A DNA stretch of 5,820 nt. Source: Gammaproteobacteria bacterium. GTDB taxonomy: Bacteria > Pseudomonadota > Gammaproteobacteria > JAABTG01. The translations under genes were made by a program, and so were the position numbers. Position 1 is the first letter of the stretch. Each line of letters begins with the position of its first letter. The stretch covers positions 1-5,820 of the forward strand of contig JASJBY010000332.1 in assembly GCA_030066245.1 (NCBI GenBank), given 5' to 3'. This document shows positions 1 through 5,671 of the stretch, one piece after another. The notes under the pieces were generated by a model. That model was not told the DNA's origin. It saw nothing but the letters and a program-made list of their open reading frames with translations, and did no database searches.

Positions 1-501
1 TTGCCGAGCTGTCCTGACGACAACGAGCTGAGCCGGTTACACGACGCGGCGCTGAGGATCGTGCACGTGGCCCTGGCCTGGGATGAGACGCCTCTTTCTA
101 ATGAGGCTTCCGAGGAATCGGGAGGGCGCCAATACGAGCTTGTGGAGTTCAAGGTCAATCTGCTTCTCGAACTCGTCAGTGAGCTATTGACGCGAGACCA
201 GCCATTGCCCATACCTGCCGCAGTGCAACTGACGGGAGAGGGACTGTGGTGGAAGACTGCACGGCCGCCGGGTGTCTCGGAGATCCTGCGCATGGAGCTC
301 TACATCCTGCCGAGTATTCCGAAGCCTCTGGTCCTGATAGGCGAGGTTACCTGCATTGAGCGCAGCGACGATCTTTACCGTGTCCACGCGCGTTTTCTGC
401 AGATGTCCGAGCTGCTCCAAAACGCCATGGAGAAGATGATCTTCCGTCATCATCGTCGATTGGTCGCCGAGGCACGCCGCACGCCTTTGTTGAATCCTTA
501 A
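1..501 (+). CDS. PilZ-like (degenerate) flagellar cluster protein, possibly 5'-partial
   Basis: The product is 166 residues if translation starts at the TTG on base 1, but that codon is the window edge, so the real start may lie upstream. The C-terminal part reads like a PilZ beta-barrel: QLTGEGLWW at about 76-84 sits where PilZ proteins carry [D/N]xSxxG, followed by beta-strands (EILRMELYIL, PLVLIGEVTCIE, YRVHARFL) and a basic C-terminal helix (MEKMIFRHHRRLVAEARR). The Asp/Asn is replaced by Gln76 and Ser by Thr78, and no RxxxR arginine motif is visible before it, so c-di-GMP binding is doubtful or the motif is cut off. A helical stretch (FKVNLLLELVSELL, 50-63) precedes the barrel. PilZ-type genes often lie just upstream of fleQ in gammaproteobacterial flagellar loci, which supports a motility role. 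I see no signal peptide or membrane segment. The family call is moderate and the function is inferred. Confidence 0.6.
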   Translation: MPSCPDDNELSRLHDAALRIVHVALAWDETPLSNEASEESGGRQYELVEFKVNLLLELVSELLTRDQPLPIPAAVQLTGEGLWWKTARPPGVSEILRMELYILPSIPKPLVLIGEVTCIERSDDLYRVHARFLQMSELLQNAMEKMIFRHHRRLVAEARRTPLLNP

Positions 502-765
502 ATAACTGCTGGGTAAAACGCTACACCCGAACCCGGGAGGGACGTTAGCTCCGCTAAATCTCGCCAGGCTTCTTGCTCGGTCTCGTTTCAAGCGCATGTG
601 GTCTGACGAGTTGACCCAGAAAAGTCGTCACCGCACTCGACTGAACAGCCGCCTGACTCGCCAGTTACCGATTAGTTTGTCACAGACTCCAGCTGGTTTA
701 TGGTCCCGCCGAAACCCTTACCACCCACATTCGACGCATTTGCGGCACACTCCACAATAAATAAC

Positions 766-812
766 CGGCCAGTGGCGCGCCCCGGACGATGGCCCTGAGG
801 GTCCACTGGCCG
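766..812 (-). terminator. Possible terminator or structured inverted repeat
   Basis: CGGCCAGTGG (766-775) and CCACTGGCCG (803-812) are a perfect 10-base inverted repeat around a 27-base spacer that can fold further (CCC-TGA-GGG at 793-801). Read on the minus strand, the stem is followed by GTTATTTATT, a T-rich run that resembles an intrinsic terminator. Read on the plus strand, the tail is only CTACCGGCTTTCCC. It may end a minus-strand or bidirectional transcript, but no clear minus-strand gene is seen, and it lies 264 bases past the PilZ-like stop codon. The structure is certain; the role is a guess. Confidence 0.3.
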
Positions 813-911
813 CTACCGGCTTTCCCTCAGCCGGGCAGAACCCGCTCGTAACTGTTCCCGTACCTCAGCCCGCCGGGCAGCGGCATTCTCCATTCTCTGG
901 CGGCTTTCCTG

Positions 912-941
912 TTGTCGTTCCCAAGAACTATCTGGCGACAA
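912..941. repeat. Nested inverted repeat upstream of the fleQ promoter candidate
   Basis: TTGTCG (912-917) and CGACAA (936-941) form outer arms, and GTTC-CCAA-GAAC (917-928) is an inner dyad. The element ends four bases before the TTGACA hexamer at 946-951, a position typical of an operator. It could instead be a weak hairpin followed by TTTTT. In Pseudomonas aeruginosa, fleQ transcription is repressed by Vfr, but I do not recognise a Vfr/CRP consensus here. Confidence 0.3.
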
Positions 942-945
942 ATTT

Positions 946-974
946 TTGACATTTGGCGTTTTTGTGTTAAGCAT
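946..974 (+). promoter_or_regulatory. Sigma-70-like promoter candidate for fleQ
   Basis: A perfect -35 hexamer TTGACA (946-951) is followed after 17 bases by AAGCAT (969-974), a poor -10 matching 3 of 6. A better -10, TAAAAT (991-996, 5 of 6), lies downstream but has only a weak -35 partner (TTAAGC, 967-972, 18-base spacer). The surroundings are AT-rich compared with the genes. No GG-N10-GC sigma-54 signature is present here, in keeping with fleQ being transcribed by sigma-70 in Pseudomonas. The exact start site is uncertain. Confidence 0.35.
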
Positions 975-1057
975 GTTTACGTAGAGGAAATAAAATCACC
1001 AACACTTGGACGTCTGCACCAGGAAGTCCACGACTCGAGCCTAAGGATCCGGGTTCC

Positions 1058-2476
1058 ATGAAGACCATTACGATCATTGACGCCGATGAAAGGCGTCGCG
1101 CCGAGATCTGCAACATCTTGGAGTTCCTGGAATACGATGTGGACCTGGCAACGGACGGCTCAGCGTGGCGAAGCCAGCAGGAGCGCGTAAAGAATACGGA
1201 CATCGTGCTGCTGGGCCCCTGCGAGCTGGATAAGGAAGTCATCGAGAATCACCGGCTGCTGAAGGAACTGGACGCGCATCTTCCAGTGCTCCTTATCACA
1301 AGCCCGGAAAGTCACCTGGAGCTCAACAGAGAACTCGCCACGGGTGTGGTAGCCAAGGTGGCCCTGCCTCTCAAGCACCAAGCCTTGCAACACGCCCTAC
1401 AACAGGTGGATATCTACCTGGAGAATCGGCACCCGTCGAAGGAGAGTCGGTCTCCCGAGCTCTTCCGCAGCCTGGTGGGAACCAGCGCCGCAACGCGAAA
1501 GGTCCGGCGTTTAATCGAACAGGTGGCCAACACCGAAGCAACGGTTCTGGTGCTGGGCGAGTCGGGAACCGGCAAGGAAGTGGTCGCCAGGAACATCCAC
1601 TATCACTCTTCCCGACGCTACAAGCCGTTTGTACCCGTTAACTGCGGCGCGATCCCGGCGGAGCTTCTGGAGAGCGAGCTGTTCGGTCACGAGAAGGGAT
1701 CCTTTACCGGTGCCATCAGCTCGCGCCGCGGCCGTTTCGAAATGGCGGAGGCTGGCACCCTGTTCCTGGATGAGATAGGTGACATGCCCCTGGCCATGCA
1801 GGTGAAACTGCTGCGCGTGCTGCAGGAACGGACCTTCGAGCGAGTGGGCAGCAACCGAAGTATGGTGGCGGACGTACGTATCATCGCCGCGACGCACAAC
1901 GACCTCGAGGAGGCCATCGCAGCGGGTCGCTTTCGCGAGGATCTGTATTATCGCCTGAACGTTTTTCCCATGGAGATGCCACCGTTGAGGGCGCGCACGG
2001 AGGACCTGCCGCTGCTCATCAACGAACTGATTGCGCGCATCGAGCACGAGGAGCGCGGTTCAATCCGCCTGACGCCGGCCGCCATTCGTTCCCTGGCCCG
2101 ATACCCGTGGCCCGGCAACGTTCGTGAGCTGGCGAATCTGGTAGAACGACTCGCCATTTTATACCCGTACGGCGTGGTGGACGTGCAGGATCTCCCGGAG
2201 AAATACCGGATGGAAGAGAACCTTCAGGACCTGGCGGGGGAGAAAGGCATGGAGATGTTCGGACCGGTCATGCCGGGCCAGCGCCTTCCGCAGGACGGCA
2301 TCGACCTCAAGGAACACTTGAACAACATGGAGTTCATGCTCATCAAGCAGGCCCTGGACGAAGCGGATGGCGTGGTGGCACACGCAGCCAAGCGCCTGAG
2401 AATGGGGCGCACGACCCTCGTGGAGAAGATGCGGAAGTACGGAATCACTCGCCAGGATGAAGCGACAGAAGTTTGA
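1058..2476 (+). CDS. fleQ: Flagellar master regulator FleQ (sigma-54-dependent activator)
   Basis: This 472-residue cytoplasmic enhancer-binding protein remodels sigma-54 RNA polymerase at flagellar promoters. Residues 1-120 are a receiver-like domain that cannot be phosphorylated: the acceptor Asp is Gly53 (DIVLLG) and the conserved Lys is absent. The AAA+ domain (about 135-384) shows Walker A GESGTGKE (167-174), sigma-54 contact loop GSFTGA (214-219, usually GAFTGA), Walker B FLDEI (236-240), the RFREDLYYRL arginine-finger region (291-300) and WPGNVREL (351-358). The C-terminus is a Fis-type helix-turn-helix (about 438-462, AAKRLRMGRTTLVEKMRKYG). LFRS (135-138), KEVVARN (173-179) and EHEER (329-333) match the c-di-GMP-binding motifs of P. 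aeruginosa FleQ. TAAGGA at 1042-1047 lies 10 bases before the ATG and supports this start. It stands alone, 131 bases before fleS, whose promoter it should activate. FlrA and FleQ are alternative names for the same family. Confidence 0.93.
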   Translation: MKTITIIDADERRRAEICNILEFLEYDVDLATDGSAWRSQQERVKNTDIVLLGPCELDKEVIENHRLLKELDAHLPVLLITSPESHLELNRELATGVVAKVALPLKHQALQHALQQVDIYLENRHPSKESRSPELFRSLVGTSAATRKVRRLIEQVANTEATVLVLGESGTGKEVVARNIHYHSSRRYKPFVPVNCGAIPAELLESELFGHEKGSFTGAISSRRGRFEMAEAGTLFLDEIGDMPLAMQVKLLRVLQERTFERVGSNRSMVADVRIIAATHNDLEEAIAAGRFREDLYYRLNVFPMEMPPLRARTEDLPLLINELIARIEHEERGSIRLTPAAIRSLARYPWPGNVRELANLVERLAILYPYGVVDVQDLPEKYRMEENLQDLAGEKGMEMFGPVMPGQRLPQDGIDLKEHLNNMEFMLIKQALDEADGVVAHAAKRLRMGRTTLVEKMRKYGITRQDEATEV

Positions 2477-2540
2477 CGTCCCCGCCCCCCTTGCCAGCCC
2501 CCTACGCTTGTAAGTCGCTGTTTTTCTGACCTCACGTCTA

Positions 2541-2558
2541 CCGGCACAGTCCTTGCTA
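2541..2558 (+). promoter_or_regulatory. Sigma-54 (-24/-12) promoter of fleSR
   Basis: CCGGCACAGTCCTTGCTA matches the RpoN consensus TGGCAC-N5-TTGCW closely: GG (2543-2544) and GC (2555-2556) are separated by exactly 10 bases, with intact GGCAC and TTGCT. The only clear departure is C for T before the GG. Transcription should start around 2568, giving a leader of about 40 bases before fleS. Its position directly upstream of fleS fits the known FleQ- and RpoN-dependent transcription of fleSR in Pseudomonas. Confidence 0.8.
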
Positions 2559-2566
2559 GCGGCTGT

Positions 2567-2586
2567 CGTGTGTGCGCGTGCGCACG
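2567..2586. repeat. 20-base alternating purine-pyrimidine tract with inverted repeat
   Basis: CGTGTGTGCGCGTGCGCACG alternates pyrimidine and purine without a break for 20 bases, the composition most prone to Z-DNA. It also contains the dyad GTGCGC-GT-GCGCAC (2572-2585), which can form a hairpin in RNA. It covers the predicted transcription start of the sigma-54 promoter and forms the first half of the fleS leader. The pattern is plainly there; any effect on transcription or translation is inference. Confidence 0.5.
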
Positions 2587-2607
2587 AGTCCGCGGAGCAA
2601 TTTATAA

Positions 2608-3783
2608 GTGACAGGAGGCTCGGTCAGCCCCCCAACCCTTGCCAAGGGCGGAGAGCTCGAGGATGCGTTTGCCGTCTTCAGCGAGATGTCGAACGAGCTC
2701 GTTGCCGCATACCGTTTGCTCGAGGACAAGGTCGTGCAGCTCAACCATGAGCTGGCCCAGGCCAGGGACGAACGGCGCCTGGAGCTACAACAGAAGGAAC
2801 GTCTGGCAAGCCGGCTGGGCCTGCTGCTGGAAGCGCTGCCCGGGGGGGTCGTGCTGCTGGATGCCAATGGCATCGTGCAGGAGTGCAATCCGGCGGCCAG
2901 AGAGCTGCTCGGAGAGCCGCTGCACGGCGATCTGTGGCGTGACGTCGTAGCACGAGCCTTCACGCCGCGCCCGGACGACGGTCACGACGTGTCGTTGCGC
3001 AGCGGTCGGCGGGTGAATATCGCCACCTGCTCACTCGGGGCGGAGCCGGGTCAGGTACTGCTCATCAACGACGTGACGGAAACCAGACGTCTTCAGGAAC
3101 AGCTTTCGCAGCTGCGGCGACTGTCAGCCATGGGTGAAATGGCCGCCTCCTTGGCTCATCAGGTGCGCACACCCCTGGCATCGGCGCTGTTGTACGCGGG
3201 CAACCTCGGTCGCACCGATCTCGAGCCGGACGCGCGACAGCGGTTCGGGGACAAGCTGCGAGGCGTGCTCGGACATCTCGAGAAGCTGGTCAAGGACATG
3301 TTGAGCTTCGCCCGCAAGGGGAGCTTTGCCGTGGAGGACGTCTCCATGCGGGACCTGGAATCCGGGTTGCGGCAAATGCTCGAGACGGGCATGGAACGCA
3401 CGACGGGCGAGTACGAGCTGCGTAACAGCGCGGGAGACTGCACGATCCAGGGAAACAGGGAAGCGCTGGTCAGCGCTTGTCGTAATCTGGTGGAGAACGC
3501 AATCCAGTCGGGAGGCGACGTTGTCCATGTCGGGATCCATCTGTCTCGCCCAAGCCCGACGACAGTCGAGATCAGGGTCGCCGATGACGGCCAAGGCATC
3601 AGCCCGGAAGTCAGGGAACGTTTGTTCGATCCATTCTTCACAACCCGCAGTGGCGGAACCGGATTGGGTCTGTCGGTTGTGCAGGCCGTGGTGCAATCCC
3701 ACGGCGGCACCGTCACAGTCGACTCGGAACCGGGAAAAGGGAGCAGTTTTTCGCTGCAGCTACCAGTGCAATCACACGGGTGA
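2608..3783 (+). CDS. fleS: Flagellar sensor histidine kinase FleS
   Basis: This 391-residue soluble histidine kinase autophosphorylates and passes phosphate to FleR. No transmembrane segment is seen. A coiled-coil-like helix (about 28-75) leads into a PAS domain (about 70-160, LPGGVVLLDANGIVQECNPAA). The HisKA H-box is SLAHQVRTPL with His184. The ATPase domain shows the N-box NLVENAIQ (293-300), DDGQG (326-330), FDPFFTT (340-346) and GGTGLGLS (349-356). Translation starts at GTG: a stop codon (TAA, 2605-2607) directly precedes it, GGAG (2594-2597) lies 10 bases upstream, and the next in-frame ATG (residue 27) would remove part of the FleS-typical N-terminus (AFAVFSEMSNEL). An AGGAGG at 2613-2618 lies just inside the gene without a suitable start after it. 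It follows the sigma-54 promoter at 2541-2558 and forms an operon with fleR, 64 bases downstream. AtoS- or PilS-like kinases share the fold, but the neighbours make FleS (FlrB) clear. Confidence 0.92.
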   Translation: MTGGSVSPPTLAKGGELEDAFAVFSEMSNELVAAYRLLEDKVVQLNHELAQARDERRLELQQKERLASRLGLLLEALPGGVVLLDANGIVQECNPAARELLGEPLHGDLWRDVVARAFTPRPDDGHDVSLRSGRRVNIATCSLGAEPGQVLLINDVTETRRLQEQLSQLRRLSAMGEMAASLAHQVRTPLASALLYAGNLGRTDLEPDARQRFGDKLRGVLGHLEKLVKDMLSFARKGSFAVEDVSMRDLESGLRQMLETGMERTTGEYELRNSAGDCTIQGNREALVSACRNLVENAIQSGGDVVHVGIHLSRPSPTTVEIRVADDGQGISPEVRERLFDPFFTTRSGGTGLGLSVVQAVVQSHGGTVTVDSEPGKGSSFSLQLPVQSHG

Positions 3784-3847
3784 CGGGCGACGTGGAGTTT
3801 GCCGCCGCAGGGAAGATCCTGCGAATGCACACGGAGAAACAAGAATC

Positions 3848-5206
3848 ATGCATGCCGACGTGCTGATTGTTGAAGACGATGCACCACTGCGCGAAGCGTT
3901 GTGCGACACCCTGGAGCTGGCGGGTTACCAGAGCCTGCCAGCATCAGACGGTGCGGCGGCGCTGAGCATGCTCGACGAGCACAACGTACAGGTTGTGGTC
4001 AGCGATATTCAGATGCGCCCCATGGATGGTTTGGCCCTGCTGGAGAAAATGCGCGCAAGACATCCGGAGGTGCCGGTCATTCTGATGACAGCTTACGCCA
4101 CCGTGCAGCAGGCTGTGGATGCCATGCGCTCTGGTGCCAGCGACTATCTTGTCAAGCCCTTTGAAGCGGAAGTCCTTGTGGGCAAAGTCAGCCGGTTCAT
4201 GCCGACCGGTTCCGGCGACGAGGTTGGCATGGTCGCCGTGGCCGCCGCGAGCCAGGAGCTGCTGGCGTTGGCCAGGCGGGTTGCCGAGAGCGACGCGACG
4301 GTGATGATCGGGGGCGAAAGCGGCACGGGAAAGGAAGTGGTCGCCCGTTACATCCACCACCATTCCAAGCGGGCGACACGGCCGTTCGTGGCGGTCAACT
4401 GTGCTGCCATTCCTGAGAACATGCTCGAAGCCGTGATGTTCGGCTATGAGAAAGGCGCCTTCACAGGGGCCTACAAATCCGCGTCCGGAAAGTTCGAGCA
4501 GGCCCAGGGAGGCACCTTGCTGCTTGACGAAGTCTCGGAAATGAATCTCGGTCTGCAGGCGAAGCTTCTCAGGGTGCTGCAAGAAAGGGAAGTGGAAAGG
4601 CTTGGGGGAAGCGAGGTGATTGCGCTGGATGTGCGCGTGCTGGCCACCTCGAACCGTGATATGCATCAGGAGGTGGCCAACGGCCGATTCCGCGAGGACC
4701 TCTTCTATCGCCTCAACGTCTTTCCGTTGAGCGTGCCACCCCTGCGCGAGCGCCCCGAAGACATACTTGCCTTGGGCAACTATCTCGCAGCACGCACAGC
4801 GAAGGCCAACGGCCACCCGTTGCCGACATTCTCTCCTGAAGCGGAGGCGCGCCTGAAGAGTCATACCTGGCCTGGCAATGTGCGTGAGCTGGACAACGTG
4901 ATTCAGCGGGCATTGATTCTGCGCGGTGGCGAGCGCATTGCCGGGGAGGACATCCGCTTCGAGCAACCACCGACGCCCGGCGTCTCCGCCACTTTCTCCA
5001 CTACGCCAAGTCAGGCTGACGCCACCCGGGAGACCGGCTTGGGCAGTGATCTCAAGACGCGCGAGCAGGAGCTCATCGCCGCTGCGCTCCGGGAAGGCAA
5101 CGGCAGCCGCAAGCGCGCCGCGGAGAAGCTCGGCATCAGCCCCCGCACCCTGCGCCACAAGCTGCAGCGCCTGCGGGAGGCGGGGATTGAAATTGGAAAG
5201 CAGTGA
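3848..5206 (+). CDS. fleR: Flagellar two-component response regulator FleR (sigma-54 activator)
   Basis: This 452-residue NtrC-family regulator is the partner of FleS. The receiver domain (1-115) is intact: acidic D10/D11, phospho-acceptor D53 (VVVSDIQM), T81 and K103 (VKPF). The AAA+ domain shows Walker A GESGTGKE (156-163), canonical GAFTGA (203-208), Walker B LLLDEV (224-229), RFREDLFYRL (280-289) and WPGNVREL (341-348). A proline/threonine-rich linker (about 372-400) leads to a Fis-type helix-turn-helix (about 418-442, RKRAAEKLGISPRTLRHKLQ). Unlike FleQ it lacks LFRS, and the post-Walker motif reads KEVVARY, so c-di-GMP binding is not expected. The reading frame is open far upstream inside fleS, but ATG 3848 is the right start: GGAGA (3833-3837) lies 10 bases before it and the receiver domain begins at once (HADVLIVEDD). 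It is probably co-transcribed with fleS. Its stop codon lies inside the left arm of the inverted repeat at 5202-5277. The alternative name is FlrC. Confidence 0.93.
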   Translation: MHADVLIVEDDAPLREALCDTLELAGYQSLPASDGAAALSMLDEHNVQVVVSDIQMRPMDGLALLEKMRARHPEVPVILMTAYATVQQAVDAMRSGASDYLVKPFEAEVLVGKVSRFMPTGSGDEVGMVAVAAASQELLALARRVAESDATVMIGGESGTGKEVVARYIHHHSKRATRPFVAVNCAAIPENMLEAVMFGYEKGAFTGAYKSASGKFEQAQGGTLLLDEVSEMNLGLQAKLLRVLQEREVERLGGSEVIALDVRVLATSNRDMHQEVANGRFREDLFYRLNVFPLSVPPLRERPEDILALGNYLAARTAKANGHPLPTFSPEAEARLKSHTWPGNVRELDNVIQRALILRGGERIAGEDIRFEQPPTPGVSATFSTTPSQADATRETGLGSDLKTREQELIAAALREGNGSRKRAAEKLGISPRTLRHKLQRLREAGIEIGKQ

Positions 5207-5277
5207 ATGGTGAGCAGTCAAAAATGCAGCGCGACACATCGAACTTGACTGCCACTACCCACCATTCACCATTCACT
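5202..5277. repeat. Gapped inverted repeat spanning the fleR stop codon
   Basis: The left arm AGTGAATGGTGAGCAGTCAA (5202-5221) pairs fully with the right side in two blocks: GCAGTCAA with TTGACTGC (5245-5252), and AGTGAATGGTGA with TCACCATTCACT (5266-5277). A 13-base insertion (5253-5265) made of the 7-base repeat separates the right-hand blocks, and 23 bases form the loop. The fleR TGA (5204-5206) is part of the left arm. In RNA this would be a long hairpin just after fleR. No U-run follows, so it is not a classic intrinsic terminator; it could affect mRNA stability or be a small repeat element. Confidence 0.6.
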
Positions 5278-5336
5278 ACTCACTAATCACTATTCACCAG
5301 TCACTACTCACTATTCACTATTCACTATTCACCAGT
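5253..5336. repeat. Tandem array of twelve 7-base repeats (CACYAYT-type)
   Basis: Twelve consecutive heptamers without gaps: CACTACC, CACCATT, CACCATT, CACTACT, CACTAAT, CACTATT, CACCAGT, CACTACT, then CACTATT three times, and CACCAGT. All start CAC[T/C]A and vary in the last two bases. TACCACC (5337-5343) looks like a decayed thirteenth unit. The array fills the fleR-fliE gap up to one base before the fliE ATG. The plus strand is almost free of G, so an RNA leader would be unstructured. The minus strand (AGTGAAT units) carries TGA and TAG in rotating frames and cannot encode protein. Seven-base arrays of this sort change length by slippage. Confidence 0.85.
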
Positions 5337-5344
5337 TACCACCC

Positions 5345-5671
5345 ATGAACCAAATCGAAATGTCGCGGCTTCTTGACCAGATGCGGGTGATGGCCGCCCA
5401 GGCTCGGGCGACGCCGCAGCCGCCGGCGAAGACAGGTGAGCCGGCGGGTGCTGATTTTGCTGCCTTGCTGCAGAAGTCCATTAACGCTGTCAGCGAGACC
5501 CAGAAGCAGGCCAGCGCATTGGCGAAGGCCTTTGAGCAGGGCGATTCCCAGGTTCATCTCAATGAGGTGATGCTTGCCGTGCAGAAAGCCAGCATTTCCT
5601 TCCAGGCCATGACCCAGGTGCGCAACAAGCTGATTGAGGCATATCAGGACATCAAGAATATGCCTATCTGA
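5345..5671 (+). CDS. fliE: Flagellar hook-basal body protein FliE
   Basis: FliE is a small secreted structural protein that links the MS ring (FliF) to the proximal rod of the flagellum and is exported by the flagellar type III apparatus. The product has 108 residues, normal for the family. The C-terminal signature is clear: HLNEVMLAVQKASISFQAMTQVRNKLIEAYQDIKNM (about 71-106), with the N-terminal helix MSRLLDQMRVMAAQA (6-20) and a flexible proline-rich stretch (24-34). No cleaved signal peptide is seen, as expected. There is no Shine-Dalgarno sequence before ATG 5345 (CCAGTTACCACCC), and none before the next in-frame ATG at 5360, so the exact start is less sure. No sigma-54 promoter is visible in the 138 bases upstream, although FleR usually controls fliE; it may depend on read-through from fleSR. 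Confidence 0.93.
   Translation: MNQIEMSRLLDQMRVMAAQARATPQPPAKTGEPAGADFAALLQKSINAVSETQKQASALAKAFEQGDSQVHLNEVMLAVQKASISFQAMTQVRNKLIEAYQDIKNMPI

Larger units (their letters stand above)
502..1057. other. 556-base intergenic region between the PilZ-like gene and fleQ
   Basis: No convincing gene is seen on either strand. The region holds several structured elements: a small hairpin TTAGC-TCC-GCTAA at 545-557, a 10-base inverted repeat at 766-812, an imperfect direct repeat of CCTCAGCC...CGGGCAG at 825-838 and 863-880 (the second copy contains the mini-hairpin GCCC-GCC-GGGC at 868-878), and nested inverted repeats at 912-941. The last 120 bases become AT-rich and carry the likely fleQ promoter and leader. 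The gap is long for a flagellar cluster and separates fleQ from the upstream gene as an independent transcription unit. Confidence 0.6.

Noticed and set aside
898..912. TGGCGG...CTGT as a sigma-54 promoter for fleQ
   Set aside because: The -24 part fits, but the -12 GC is replaced by GT and TTGC is absent; known fleQ genes use sigma-70.
813..941. A 42-residue minus-strand reading frame (TTG start) rich in Arg and Glu, ending just before the inverted repeat at 766-812
   Set aside because: It has no Shine-Dalgarno, a rare start codon and no recognisable family; Arg/Glu-rich peptides arise by chance in GC-rich DNA. An overlapping ATG frame is equally unsupported.
2477..2526. T-run at 2521-2525 as a fleQ terminator
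   Set aside because: No stable GC-rich stem precedes the run; only a 3-base stem could be found.
3785..3802. GGGCGACGTGGAGTTTGC as a sigma-54 promoter for fleR
   Set aside because: The GG to GC spacing is 13 bases instead of 10, which sigma-54 does not tolerate.
3326..3847. In-frame upstream extension of fleR into fleS
   Set aside because: The extension lacks family features and overlaps the fleS kinase domain; the receiver domain begins exactly at ATG 3848, which has a good Shine-Dalgarno.
3944..5239. 431-codon open frame on the minus strand opposite fleR
   Set aside because: It is antisense to a gene with complete receiver, AAA+ and helix-turn-helix motifs; the long open frame is a by-product of GC-rich codon use.
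5253..5336. CRISPR array
   Set aside because: The 7-base units are contiguous, with no spacers and no cas genes; it is a simple tandem repeat.
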